Assembly (NCBI GenBank): GCA_964030785.1
Contig: OZ034968.1
Coordinates: 32,015,186-32,079,185, forward strand
Source: Siderastrea siderea
Lineage: Eukaryota > Cnidaria > Anthozoa > Scleractinia > Rhizangiidae
DNA: 64,000 nucleotides
Reading direction: 5' to 3'
Under the pieces are notes generated by a model that did not search any database, was not told where the DNA came from, and saw only the letters and a program-made list of their open reading frames with translations. The position numbers were made by a program, and so were the translations under genes. Of the stretch, positions 33,181-45,347 are shown one piece after another. Within the stretch, counting starts at the first letter, position 1, and each line of letters starts with the position of its first letter.

Positions 33181-35426
33181 CAACAACATAACTTTATTCA
33201 TCATTAAGTTAAATACGAAAATCAAACTCCAACAGAGAATATCCCTTTTCTCGGCGGAAACAGTAGAAGAAAACCTATTAATTGGTACAACTAACAAAAA
33301 TGAATAGAAACAAGTTACGTCTAAGGTGAGTTTACGAGCGAGTCTTATTCAAATTTGTTCCAGCAGACAAAACATGAGGACACTTGTAAACGAAACTTTA
33401 CCTATCATGGACTTTTCTCGCTCGTTAGTGACATAATCAGCTATTATAATCCATCATATATTTTAACTGCAATAAGTGATTAGTAAAAATAAAAATGGGC
33501 GGTCCATGACTCAATGTACCCCAGTTGCAAAACTGAGAAACGTCCGGTGACATTTCCTAGTGATATCTTCCAGTTTCCATAACCTGGCGGACTGGCTTCC
33601 GAAGATTTTCAAAGAGACGGCATATCTATTAGGTTATTTTTAGGTGACCCAACGGCTTCGGAAAATTTCCATACATGACGCCAAAGCTTCTGAAGGTTCC
33701 CCAAGATCAAAAAAGCTCTCGAAGATAACCGAAGATCACCTGAAGCTTTCCAAGGATACTGCCCGTCACAAGAGTACAGTACGAAGCTGAAGTCGCAGGA
33801 AAGGCTAGGCTAGCTGCTCTCTAATTTCTCTAAAGCACAAGATTAAATCGTGCAAAGCGTGACCCTGTCCTCGTTTTTACCGTTGGGAGATTTGAATAAT
33901 ATTAAGAATTCCTTCCTTTCGTAGTGTTCGAGAAGAAAAGGATTTATGCTAGCAGGCAACTTGTAAAATGGCCGCCTAAAGAGTGTTTTGTTGTAATGTA
34001 CGTAGTTGTCGATGCCAAAATGGTGCCGGAAAAATTAGACAGTAAATGTCTTTTATTGCGCTCTTCTTTCAGCAAAAATTGTCAAAGGATAATAAACACA
34101 ATAAATTTGTTTGACGTTAAAAATTTGTATGGATAATAATCCTTGGATATTATTTTGTCTTCGATGTTGACAGCGGTTTTTGTTGAGCTTCGCTCTTCAG
34201 TGGAAAACTGAGAGCTTCGAAAATTGTCAATACACGGAATAAAAATTTATTTGGTTTTAAAAATATGCATTACTATATTTATCCTGGAGATTATTTTTTC
34301 TTCGATGCTCAAAACGGTTTTCCCTGAGCTTCACTGAGGGAAAAATGTGAGCTTAGAGTAATAATAAGTTACGTCACGCGTCAGGATCAACGGAGAAATA
34401 TCGTGTATATTATTGCGCCAAATAAAGGTTATTGTTAAGATAGTAAAAGATAAGAGCTGAGAGACGAACAGATTCATGCATTCAGACTGTGCGCAATTAG
34501 GACCTCGACAATTGTCTATAAATTTTAGCTGTATTATTTCTGTCAATTTTATTGCTTTTTTGTGCGTATGTTTATATGAGCTTTGGATAAACGAACAAAA
34601 GTCGAGGTTCCACCCAGCCAAATGACTTTCAGGCATCTTTTTTAAATTGTGGTAACAAATGGAACCATCGTTCTTAGTCTATTTAGTTCAGTGACGCAAT
34701 GAAACATAATATATATTTTGTACTTAGTAAGTTCTGGCTGTGCCACACGTTCTTATAAAACGTAATTGAATTCTATGGTAACATTTTATTAATTTATCTT
34801 CAACAACATGGAAATAGTTTTAATTATTTTACCAGAAAAAGAAAGCGGGGGTGAGTTTTTCTATTGGGAAACAGAACTGAATTGTTCTGCACGGATTTTA
34901 TTCAGAGGCACGTTCAGCTGTAAGGATTTTATTCTGTCGCTGCATTGCGCATGTGCTTGGTCAGGTTTTTCTATTTTTGATATCCGTACTTCTCCTTAAA
35001 GCAAACATTTTGACTTAAAGTGTCAAGTCACACGCACCTAAATGGAATTGGTTATCCTAAAAGATCGATTCAATTTAAAGACGATCTGGCCTATAACACG
35101 TTCAATCCATTCGGATCACGAAGTGTTTAATAGCTTCAATAATGAATGATTATCTTCTTGGCCCCATTCAAGTCTAGTCAGGGAAGATTAACGCCTTTAC
35201 CAATCTTGCTTATACTTTGTATATGGACCATCGATTTTTATATTTACTCGCGAAATTTATTTTCGAGTCTTTATTATTCGAAATTTATGTGAACCTTTGC
35301 TTCCCAGAGTCCAACAACAGAACTACAGACCCAATAGATGAGGAGTTGATCAAAGCAAACAAGGGCGGAAAGAGGCCGAAGCTTGGGTCTTATAGAGTCT
35401 GTGAGAAAGCCAGTGGAAAAGGATCG
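33181..35426. other. Intergenic DNA with a diverged tandem duplication
   Basis: Two related blocks lie in direct orientation at about 34,085-34,215 and 34,225-34,355. Each contains a GGATATTATTTT-like stretch, TCTTCGATG, CGGTTTT and a GAGCTTC segment. The spacer at 33,590-33,760 is rich in GAAGAT/GAAGCTT forms. No gene is supported. Confidence 0.45.
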
Positions 35427-35609
35427 ACTTCGTGATTTTTGCGGCTCAGTTCGGTTTCAGTCGCCTTCGTTTTGCTGGAGAATCAAGACTTCGTGATTCT
35501 GCCGGCTCAGTTTGGTTTCAGTCGCCTTTGTTTTTCTGGAGAATCAAGAATTCGTGATTCTTCCGGCTCAGTTCGGTTTCAGTCGCCTTCGTTTTGCTAG
35601 AGATTACCA
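35427..35609. repeat. Three tandem 61-bp repeats upstream of GPCR 4
   Basis: Units start at 35,427, 35,488 and 35,549. Each runs ACTTCGTGATT, GGCTCAGTTCGGTTTCAGTC, GCCTTCGTTTTGCT and a GAGAATCAAG end, with few substitutions. They end about 210 bases before the GPCR 4 start codon, in the expected promoter or 5' untranslated region. Confidence 0.9.
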
Positions 35610-35817
35610 AGAGCAGATGGTAATAATAGCAAACAAGCCTACATCTGTTATACACTATTCAAGTTGTTGAAAGTCTACTTCCAGAAAAAACAGAAATAAA
35701 AGATCTCCGACATCAACGTTACTGATTTGGACGAAGTTATTGACGGAATCATCGTCAATCCAAGAAGAAGACGAAATTCCTTGAAAATTAAATCAGCAAA
35801 CTGCAAATCACAGTCCA

Positions 35818-36849
35818 ATGAGTAGCACATTAAATAACACAAGTTCAAGACAACCTCTACCATCACATTACTTGCTGGAGCCTCAAATAACCTGGTACTG
35901 GTCTACACGGATTATTATCTCCGTGTTCACCGTCTTGGGAAACGGTCTTGTTATTTACCTAATAGCAGCAAGAAAACGTCTTCAAGTCACTGGTAACTGG
36001 TTCATCTTGTCTCTTGCCGTGTCTGACTTTTGCGTTGGGTTCTTGGTCACACCTTCTGGATTGGCATGTACTTACTGGGTACAATGCGACTGGCGACCGC
36101 AGTTAGTGTTCTATAACTTCTTGCTTTTCGCATCCACGCTTAACTTGTGGGCAATGACTTACGACCGTTATAGCGCCATTGTACACCCTCTCAAGTATAT
36201 AACGCGAATGACAAAGAAACGAATAACAACTATAGCAGCATTGTCTTGGGGTATTTCTTTGTTAGCATCATTGATTCGCCTTAAGTTGTTGTATGACGAG
36301 AATTTAAGGGCAAAGTTCGATAAGTATTATCGAGTTTTGATAGATTTGTGGTTTGGGGTGTTTTCGTTTATTCTACTAGTGGCGATTTACATACGTATTC
36401 TGGCAATAGTTGGAAAGCACACCAGGCAAGTAGCATCTCAAAGAGCACAACTGTCATTTAACGCCAGACATCGTATGGCACGCAGAAATGAGCGGGAAAC
36501 CCTATCTTCCAAAATACTAGGAGTAGTGATTTTACTATTTGTAGCCTGCTATCTTCTGAGCGTGTACATATCCTTCTGCTCAAATTTTAAAATATGTATT
36601 GTACCTGTTAATTTCAGCATCGCATCTCTGCTATTGGTTCATCTTAATTGCGCAGTTAATTTTATTGTGTACGCTCTGCTCAAGAAGGATTTTCGAGAGG
36701 AACTAAAGAGGTTGTTTGGATCTGAAAACGGAGTTTTCTCTTCTGAGATTCGAGGACTGAGCCTGCCAATGGTAAATCGGGCCTCAACAGAACCTCAACC
36801 GGCCTCAAAGCGGAGTAAATGCTCCAGCTCGCCTGGCTATGGATTATAA
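35818..36849 (+). CDS. Class A GPCR 4, intronless, related to GPCR 1 and 2
   Basis: A 343-residue receptor with ATG at 35,818. An acceptor-like CAAATCACAG lies four bases upstream. N-terminal LLEP and WYW and the TM1-TM3 region match GPCR 1 and 2. Markers are N42, D70, DRY at 116-118, W144, TM6 C244-Y-L-L (no W, no P), TM7 N281-F-I-V-Y, and a longer Ser-rich C-tail (KRSKCSSSPG) absent from GPCR 1 and 2. The tail could take phosphorylation (inference). It is more diverged than GPCR 1 and 2 are from each other, so it is an older member of the same local family. The ligand is unknown. Confidence 0.9.
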   Translation: MSSTLNNTSSRQPLPSHYLLEPQITWYWSTRIIISVFTVLGNGLVIYLIAARKRLQVTGNWFILSLAVSDFCVGFLVTPSGLACTYWVQCDWRPQLVFYNFLLFASTLNLWAMTYDRYSAIVHPLKYITRMTKKRITTIAALSWGISLLASLIRLKLLYDENLRAKFDKYYRVLIDLWFGVFSFILLVAIYIRILAIVGKHTRQVASQRAQLSFNARHRMARRNERETLSSKILGVVILLFVACYLLSVYISFCSNFKICIVPVNFSIASLLLVHLNCAVNFIVYALLKKDFREELKRLFGSENGVFSSEIRGLSLPMVNRASTEPQPASKRSKCSSSPGYGL

Positions 36850-37704
36850 GTACATATGAGGTCAACTTATTTGTGATCAGTAGAACTGACTATTTATAGT
36901 AGGTCTCTATGCCGTGAAAAAATAAACTGAAGAGGGCAACTAAGTGAATGTTCATATATGGAGATAGCAATGGGTAACTGAGGCGGATCAGTGAATTGCA
37001 TTATTCTGTTATTCATCTGAAGGGGGATGTCATGAAATATGGCGATGCCTGATCGTAATTCAGAGGTGGCCGACGTTGCTATTTTCGCTGAGCTGAAGTT
37101 GAACATATGAAAATCCACTTCAGTTTAGACTGAGCAAAGCAAAATGATTTGGTCTGATCGTTAAAGGATCTTACAGAAATGACACACATATTTATCTTGC
37201 CAGATCAAGTTAACATTATGCACAGGTGATATAAAGGCTGAACAATCAGCGCATGGAACAGAAGTTTATGTGTCTAAGTGGGTTTGACATAAACAATCCA
37301 AGTTACCTGATGCGAAAACGAAGGAAATTTAACATCGTAAACTACAGAATGACAGCTATTGACGCATCCTATCTTGTTTTCCTAAGTGTGAGTCATAACA
37401 GTGAGCAGTAACTTATTAAATTCCCAGCCTCGGTCAAATAAAATTCTAGCTCTCTCATTGGTTCACCGTACACAGATTATCAGCGAAAACCGTGCATTTT
37501 GTGTGGATGCCACGTCAACTGCCGCGGTGTTCTGAAGTTTTCGCCGCGAAGGGAAAGTATTAGTCTAAAAATATGGCAAAAAAGTTCTAGCAACGATTAC
37601 CGAAGTTCAGAATTTAACAGAAGGGCTATTTTACTCGTGCTTGTCGGACATGATTATAACCAACTCGGCACTACGCCTCTCGTTGGTTGTTGTTTCCTTT
37701 TGTA
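36850..37704. other. Intergenic DNA, nothing recognised
   Basis: Short open frames only. No domain or repeat could be supported. Confidence 0.35.
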
Positions 37705-37827
37705 GTACAACGCTAAATTTTGGCGTGCTCCCATTGGTCGAAATCGATCACGTCACGCGATAGTGTCTCTCCTCAGCGGGCGCCTACCAGCGCATAGGGC
37801 AATTTCGCTCAAAATTTAGCGTTGTAC
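37705..37827. mobile_element. Short fold-back MITE
   Basis: GTACAACGCTAAATTTTGGCG at the left is complementary to CGCTCAAAATTTAGCGTTGTAC at the right, apart from one or two bases. The centre contains CACGTCACGCGATAG. Non-coding. Confidence 0.75.
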
Positions 37828-38082
37828 AGTGAAAACAATAGAGACTTTCTGTCTCAGGCCCTATGTGTGATAGGTTTCGTCGGAAATTTGATGTTCAAAT
37901 TTCATTAAATAGCCCTCGAACTACGTTCTTGGGCAAATATTTGTTGTATACATCAAATTTCCTCGGGCAACCCATCACACGATAGTGCCTTCGACAGAAG
38001 AACTCTCTTGTTTAAATATCCAATGACGTGGGCTCGTGGAATAATAGTTGCTATTTACAAAAAGGCTTATTGACTTATTGAC

Positions 38083-38107
38083 TTATGAGACATCAGATGT
38101 CTCATAA
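38083..38107. repeat. Short palindrome TTATGAGACATC/GATGTCTCATAA
   Basis: A 12-bp perfect inverted repeat around a single central base. It lies in unannotated DNA between GPCR 4 and the Wnt gene. Confidence 0.7.
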
Positions 38108-39691
38108 AGCAGATTTTGTTTGTCGACTTTGGGTTTAGCTTTTCTGAGCTCTAATTATAACAAGATTCAAAAATCTAGTATTTTTCTTCAAACAGGAAAC
38201 AAGGTAAAATTTTTAGATCAAAACCAAAAACAGTCGTCACTTGGAGCTGACTGTTCCGCTTGGTCCCGGAAGGGTTTTCTATTTCTAGTTCTGATAGGCT
38301 CACTGCCTGAACTGCGTTTTTTGTGCTTGTCTAGAAGTGAACTTTGTTTACCTAGACTGTGTTTGCTTTATAGATGATATCATGATGCACGTCTATTAAA
38401 GTTTAAAGGCAAAACCAAAACAAGTCAAAAAGTCCGGAGACCTGAGACCTACGTTTCGGCCTGAGTCTTTTTTTATGAGCGTCCGGGCACTTCCTCTTAT
38501 TTTATATAAATTTTAAATCGAATCTCGGATTGAAGACCCCAGAAGCTGTGTCTTAAAACAAGAAAGAAAAGATAAGAAAAAAAAAAGATATCTAAGAAAA
38601 AATACCTCTCTACTGTATAGCAAAGACTGGTAATTTCTGAGAATCATAATTAAAAGACAACCTTTCGGACACTTGAAACTGCCGGGATAGCAGAGATTTT
38701 TATATCGCTGGCGATTCGTGGAAATTAGCGTGTGTTCAAATTGGTTATTTCTTGGTCTCGTGATGAATGATCAGTCCAAACGGTGCCCGTGCGGAATGCA
38801 ACTCGAAAATGACAGCCCGCTTCAATTTTTAAACGTCGATTGATCGACCACTTAACCGTGTACTCTTTCAACGATATCTCTTTACCCAGATTTGTGTTTC
38901 AGGGTTTGGAGTCCTGCCTTTGTTGTTACGTAACACATTGACCGGAGTTAAACAACCTTCTTACTAATCTTCGACTTGCTTTACTCGTAAAGTCTTCAGA
39001 TTTTGATGAACAATCTTGTTTGTTGACGTTTCTATATCTATTAAACATTTTATTTTCCTTAGAGTCTCGATACTTAAGATTCTTGGGAAAAGAAAAGTAA
39101 CTAGTTTCCCAAGGGAGCCACAGTCCTTATTTTTAGTTACATGTCCGAGATTTGCGGGCTATTTGAGTCTTATCCAATATTAACGATTCGTTAGCTAATT
39201 TATACGACTTCTCAGTATCTCTTTACTTGTTTTTGCCGTAGTCACGAGTTGAACTCAAAGGCCCCGCTGGTGAGTCTCCTGCTGTTCTGTCTCCTGCCAG
39301 TTGGGATTAAGTTTAGTTCTATTTGCAATATTGCCTGTTTATTTACGTGGACTGCCTACAAACTAGCTTGCAGTACGAGCTTTTAAATTCACATATACTT
39401 TAAACAAAACATTTTTTCCAGGTTTTATGACATTTATGGGGCGGTATGTATTTTAACGGTTCGGACTGATATAATCGCGTGACCAATTGGAGCCGGCCCT
39501 TCCTTGATAAAAACAAACAAGAAACCGTAACAAAAACAGTCGAAAAAAAGCCGTCAACAAAAAGCTATTGTTTCGTCTACAGAATATCGCTAACAAAAAA
39601 GTCTCTCCAACTTTCGGTCACGTCCGAATCCCACGGATATGCCCCATTTAACTGGCCGCGAAAAGATATCAGCACACAGATTTTCCTCACA
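38108..39691. other. Intergenic DNA with a possible Penelope-like terminal remnant
   Basis: At 38,435-38,490 the minus strand reads GACTCAGGCCGAAACGTAGG, which resembles the GAAAC half of a Penelope-type hammerhead, but the CUGANGA half is not intact (CTCATAA). Nothing else is supported. Confidence 0.3.
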
Positions 39692-39930
39692 GCAGGGACC
39701 CGTTTCTCGAAAGTCCTGGTAACTTTTCGGGGCCGAAGCTATATTTTAAAATCAAAATCTATAGAACGTTGGCGTAGTTTGTAGCCCGCATATTAGCCCG
39801 ACTTGTTTTATAAACTTAGAATTTTATTGCTCAGCTTTCAAACCCAACATAATTTGAGTCTTAAATGCAAGCATAAAAATAGCTTTCCGGTCCCGAAAAG
39901 GTATCGGCCCTTTCGAGAAAAGGGCCCCAG
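39692..39930. mobile_element. Fold-back element with CCCGTTTCTCGAAAG ends
   Basis: GGGACCCGTTTCTCGAAAG on the left faces CTTTCGAGAAAAGGGCCCC on the right. Inner blocks GGGGCCGAAGCTATATTTT and AAAATAGCTTTCCGGTCCC also pair. About 240 bases, non-coding, dispersed-repeat character. Confidence 0.7.
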
Positions 39931-41157
39931 GTGTCTAATTGTCATCGTAAAAGTTGGGAGAAAGTGAACATTAAAGCAACTGGTGTACGGTGACCAGTCC
40001 CTTTCTTCTCATTACATTTACAGGAAGAAATTAGTGGCTGGTCCTTATAAGAGTTGCCAAGGAGTTAAATAGCCTTTTTCCTATAGAGTCAACCTACATC
40101 AACGACACACACAGTTTTTTGTTTGTCAAGCCGCCATAGATACTTATAAAGCTTTAAATTAAATGATCGAGGTCAATGTCACATCCCTGCAAGCTACAGA
40201 TAAGAGTTTCTTCTTAATATCCCTGGTTAACGAGACAAGCTTACACACATATGCGCGACAACAAGCAATTTTGATCGATTTTGTTATTAAGGTTTCACTT
40301 CATGAAATGATTATCTGTCCAAATGATTATAAAGGAATCTTTGCGGTCAGTTTCTTTTTTTTTCCTTGAGAGAAGCAGCCTTAAAACTGATCCTTGTATT
40401 TCGGGCTGGGAAGGGGAGTTTAGGTTGATGTATCGATTCCCTGCTGGTTTATAACAACTGTACCAGTTTTGATAAGGGAGCTCGAGTGAATTTTAGAAAA
40501 CCACCGACTTTAAAACAAGAAGAAGGGAAGTATGAAGCTTTTAAAATTTCCTACCTAAAGAGGGACTATTTCTTTACGATTCTGGGGAATACACGCAGGA
40601 CTGTTACATTAAATTTCTGATAAGAAACATGCGTGCTTAGAAAAAGAAGCCTTCCTTTTCGAAAAGAAGGAAGAACAATGTGGAACGTCTGCATGAATAA
40701 GCATGCAAGCAGTCTTAATCATTTTCGTTCGTCGTGCTATTTAATCCGTTCACGAAACGATATCTGATTTGACATTGTCTAGGTAAACAAATGTTGGCCA
40801 GATTAAAGGCAGTGAAATCGTAACCAACGTGAAGCTGAAAAGAGAAGCTGTTTAACATCGTCACTGAATTGATAAAAGGCATGGACTATCAAGGACAACG
40901 TTTCATTGTGTAAAATCGTAATTCTTTTGCACAACACATATTGCGAGCAGGAATGCAAGTCATTCCATAAAAAGTCAAGGAATTCAGATTTCTGTTTATC
41001 AAGCTGTGTTAAAGGCTCTTGATTTTCAAGGCACGCTAGTGTTACTCAAAGTACCATCGGATCAGTATCGGGCCAACTTCTTTATTTTTTTGTGTGTTTT
41101 CCTCGATCTTGGAAGTGTCTTACGGATTTAGGTGTCTACCTAGCTCGGTTTAAGAGG
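39931..41157. other. Region upstream of the Wnt gene
   Basis: No gene found. It should contain the Wnt promoter and 5' untranslated region. No clear TATA box or known enhancer motif could be assigned. Confidence 0.35.
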
Positions 41158-41210
41158 ATGAGCAAGTGGACGTTTGTGAGACTGATACCCTTTGCATTAT
41201 TCTGTTTGAG
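41158..41210 (+). CDS. Wnt-family gene, candidate exon 1 (signal peptide)
   Basis: ATG at 41,158 opens a 17-codon hydrophobic leader (MSKWTFVRLIPFALFCL) followed by two bases and a consensus donor GAG|GTGAGT. Its phase (2) matches the next Wnt exon at 42,199, giving a serine codon across the junction. A leader of this kind fits a secreted protein. The alternative is another unseen exon between them, since most Wnts have about 40 residues between the signal peptide and the first conserved cysteines. Confidence 0.55.
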
Positions 41211-42198
41211 GTGAGTTTAACCTATATACATTTGCAGTTTATACCATTTGCAGTATAAACCATTTAAAGTATATACATTTGTGAATGACACTAGTTTAGT
41301 AAAAGGGTTTCTGATAGCTAAAGTGCTTCGAAAGCTTATCACGACGTGGCCATTAAGATCTTCCTGCAGGTGTAGAGTCTTCACGACTGTGTACGAATTA
41401 AGCTACACTGGCAACTTTTTGCCGGATTTTGCAAAGTAACATGACATGCAAAGATAAATCACAACAAGACTAAGTGAAGAGAACAACTTAGAATCAAAAA
41501 ACGCTTTCAGCTGAATATAATATGGGTAATGCTTGCAAATCCAGAAAGCCTGAAAGCTGAGTTAGCAATTTAACAGCTGTTGGCCTGCGAAGGTGAATTT
41601 CAAATACGGAATTTTAAGCATCGTGCCTACATAATAATATGAAACATCTTAGAGAATCACAGACAAATAAGTGCACGGATAATATATTTAGCCTATAATC
41701 TTGGACGAAAGTACTTAATCGTACTTTTTCCCCGAAGATAGAATCAGTATATAGTTGCACCCCTAACTAAGAAGATATGTTCCCATCGCCATTGAAAAAG
41801 GAAACATTTGTAGTCAGTAGTGAACGCTATTTTAATTTAAGGTTTATGCTTGACTGCTAAAATTAAAACAATCCTGTCATCGCTGTTTCAAGGAGAGGAA
41901 ATATAATGGAGGAGTGATAATTTGTTTTCAAAAGTCAATATGCTTGACCTGGCTTACATTTCAACAACTCATTAATTGGATTAACACCAGTGGTCCATTC
42001 ATCGGCAGAGACAACTATGCATTGGACGACTCAGGCAATTCCGGACCAACTCCATGTGTTTTGTATTCTTAAATACCAGGAGGCTAGTTTATGCAGGGAT
42101 TGATCTTTTTGACAGCTATCATGCAATCCAAGAGATTCACACGCATGTGGTCTAGTTTTGGTTTTAGTTATTACGTCAAATTGATTTCTTGTCTGTAG

Positions 42199-42422
42199 CA
42201 GCACAAGCTCGGGAAAGAGGACCTCTCGTTCCAATTCGTGGTGCGATAAAGCTCCAGGACTCTCTGAAAGTCAAAGAAAGCTTTGCAAAAGAGTTCCTGG
42301 ACTTCAAATTGCAATAAAGAAAGGAATTGAGAAAGGAATATCAGAATGCGAACGGGAATTCAAGTGGAATAGATGGAACTGCACCCTGCTTGGAGAAAAA
42401 AGCCTTCTTCAGCGAGCGCCAG
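42199..42422 (+). CDS. Wnt-family gene, exon 2
   Basis: Starts after a strong acceptor (TTCTTGTCTGTAG) and ends at a donor CCAG|GTGAGA. It encodes the N-terminal Wnt pattern: WCDKAPGLSESQRKLCKR, then KKGIEKGISECEREFKWNR and WNCT. These correspond to the family LSxxQxxLC, GxxxGIxECxxQF and RWNC(S/T) motifs. The N of WNCT (residue 78 of the model) is the conserved N-glycosylation site. The exon starts in phase 2 and ends in phase 1. Confidence 0.8.
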
Positions 42423-44172
42423 GTGAGAGCTTAAAAGCAGTTGTCAAACAACTCAATCCTGTTTACATTAACTCCAAGATTTGTTTTCATAGGCAACTGT
42501 AAGGTTTTTAAAATGGTCTTCGACGGGTGGGGAGGGCTGGATTGACCAATATTTGGCTTGAAAATACGGCAAACAAAAGCTTGTTCTACTGTCTAGCATA
42601 ACTTTGTTAAGTCAACAAAGTTCCTCACAAACGGCCTAGTGATCACCCTGAACAAGACGGTGACAGTCCTGCACCAACTCTATCATGGTTTAAATTAATC
42701 CACCTTAAACTGAAGGTTTTTCACTTTAATTTAAACACAATGCTCTGGTGTTAGGACAGGTGTTGTTATTTAATATCCTATATTTAGGGTAAAAACAACC
42801 GCAGCCGCCCACTCAAAAGTGTGTCTGTGGCAGTGATGTATCCCCATTCCTATTCAATAAGCGCAAATCATGGTATTAGCCAGTGAAATTGTGTTTGTTT
42901 AACCCTTTAAACCCTAAGCCCTGATGAAAATGAAATTTCCCTTTACATGATCACTACTTGTTTGAATATTCAAGTGACGAGAATAAAGGAAGTGATCACT
43001 CAGGGTAGGATGTCTTGATATTTAGGCAAATTCTCCTTACCAGTTTCATAAGAAATGTATGGAGATCAGTAATGAGAATATGCATTTTTATATCAGGGCT
43101 TAAAGGGTTAATTAGGGTGACAACAAATGGAATAGCGTTTGCCTGGCCTGGGGTCTCTGTTAAAGGAAACTGAATCAGGGAAATTGGTTCAAGTCTCATG
43201 CAGTTCTCAGTTAAAATGTCTGCCAGTCACTGCATTTAACTAACCCTGCTCTCCGTACCGGAAATGCTACGATCTCAGCAGAACGTTTCTCAGTTTGTCT
43301 CGACGACTATTAGTGGCCATCAGTTAAGTAGGCAGTCTGTTTGAATTTTTATGAAAGTATATCACTTCTTCCCAATCGTTTTTTTTTCTTTTTCCGTGTT
43401 CATAAATATTTTGAAAAACCACTTTTATCCTGAGAAGGCGATTTAAGTAGTTTTTCACCAAACAAAGGCCTATGTACAAGAGACAAAACACCTCGTATTC
43501 GTATAGGGAAGGAAACTAGCCTCAGTATTGGAGCCCACATGCGGGTAGACTACTATGGATGGGACTCTTCTCGTATGACTCTGCCCGTAGCGAGGAAGAT
43601 AAGGGAGAGCAGAGATGGCAGGGGACTAGTTCGGCCGCGTGACTTTTTAGTTTTTATCTAACGGTTAACAATTCAAAAGTTTGTTTTTATTTTTCTTCTT
43701 TATTTTTCCTTTGCTGCTGTAAAGAGCATGCAAATGCAGAAAAGCCTACGTATTGCTCTTCGTTTGCTCATTCGTTTTACAGCTAAGAGCCAAAAGTTTT
43801 GCTGTTGCGCAGCTACCAACTTTAGCCATATCGAGAACCTCTGGTATACTTAGCAAACACGCGTCACCGATGATATCTATCAGGGAGGAACGGAACAATG
43901 AGTATAAAATTTGCGGATGTTGGTATTCTTCTATAGACAAATTTGACAACTAAATTTTGGCAAGTGAGATTCTGGCAAGACGTTGAGTGTGATTTGTGAT
44001 TACCTTTTACGAATTCAGTTTGCCCTCCCTTTTTTTTGGGGGGGGGGGGGTGGGAATGTTTTGTTTACATCCTGTCACTTTTTAAGTGAGTGTTCCCTAA
44101 GATTGATTCCAACCGATGAGAAATCTGTTGTCAGTTTTGAATTATGGATTCTTTTGTGTTTACTACATGTAG

Positions 44173-44441
44173 ACGGCACTAGAGAAGCTGCTTTTACCAC
44201 GGCAACGCTGTCAGCTGCACTTGCCTACAACGTAGCTAAGGCCTGTACAGCAAAAGATGTAACTGAGTGCAGCTGCGAAGGAGTGAAACGACCCCTTCGT
44301 GGACAGCAGTGGAAATGGAAAGGCTGCAGTGTAAATGTGCGCTTTGGTTCTCACACAGCTGAGCGATTCATGTTAAGTGGGAGAGGCAACAACAGCCAAA
44401 CCAACATGATGGCGAGGCACAATGTCAGAGTAGGCCTTGAG
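44173..44441 (+). CDS. Wnt-family gene, exon 3
   Basis: The acceptor TTTACTACATGTAG ends at 44,172 and the donor TTGAG|GTAAAG follows 44,441. The first codon is completed by the G of exon 2, giving DGTREAAF, the family GTRExAF motif. Further on are KACTAKDVTECSCE and QWKWKGCSVNVRFG, matching the conserved W.W.GCSDN..FG block. The aspartate usual after GCS is replaced (GCSVN). The exon ends in phase 0 at VGLE. Confidence 0.88.
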
Positions 44442-45228
44442 GTAAAGTTATAAAGTGAGCGTCCCTTTCAAGAGCTCGAACTGACAATAAGTAAAAGAAA
44501 ATCAAAATAGTTTTGAGGATAAAGAAGTCAGGTAAAAATATAAACACATTAATGAAACCGGTCATGTGATGACCTGGCGTGTCATTACCGTCCAGTGATC
44601 TTTGTAAGAACAGTTAAGGAGGGTAATATAACATTTAGGGAAACCAACCAGACCAACGTGGTCACGTGACACGTGAGCCTGCAAATTTTCACGATGTCAT
44701 CGTTTTACTAATACATTTATGATCTTTTTGGCACTGACTAGTGAATTATAAATCAATGTTTACAGCAAAACTTGCCAGAAAGTTCATGAATGTATTACGT
44801 TACATCCTGACTGCAATTTTAGTATTTTTCGTTTTATTACATTATTTGCTACTTGAGTCCCTCAAGGTTTTGTTTCCTCGTGCTAATGGGGATTTTTTGT
44901 TCTAGAAACTCCATCGGGATTACAAAATTTAAGTACGAAAGAGAAAACAACCATCCTCAAAATGATCTATTGGTTTTACTAGTATTAGCTCTAATTGATT
45001 AGAAAGGTGGTGCTGGTTTTTCTGAATTAATCGATTAAGCGAAGTCAGCAAAAGTAAGCGAAAGCATTCGTAAATTGCCTGGAGGGGTCCTAAAGGTAAG
45101 GATCCTATTTCCCAGCCCATTTTTTTTTCAAATCCCATTTCCCAATTCTAGTTCTGTCAAAATCCCATTCCCTGTAGCAGTTTTCATTTCACAAATTCCC
45201 AGTCCCATTTCCTAGTGGAAAACAAACA

Positions 45229-45268
45229 AACAAACAAACAAACAAACAAACAAACAAACAAACAAAAC
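45229..45268. repeat. (CAAA)n microsatellite in Wnt intron 3
   Basis: About ten tandem CAAA units inside the intron between 44,442 and 45,347. Confidence 0.9.
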
Positions 45269-45347
45269 AGGTGAATGCCAGTTTTTACACTTTCAGAAAT
45301 CAGTCAGAAACCGTTTCAGTAATTTGTAATTTTTTTTTCTTTGTCAG

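Noticed and set aside
38435..38490. Third hammerhead ribozyme
   Set aside because: Only the GAAAC half is recognisable; the CUGANGA core is broken, so it is noted in the spacer entry but not called.
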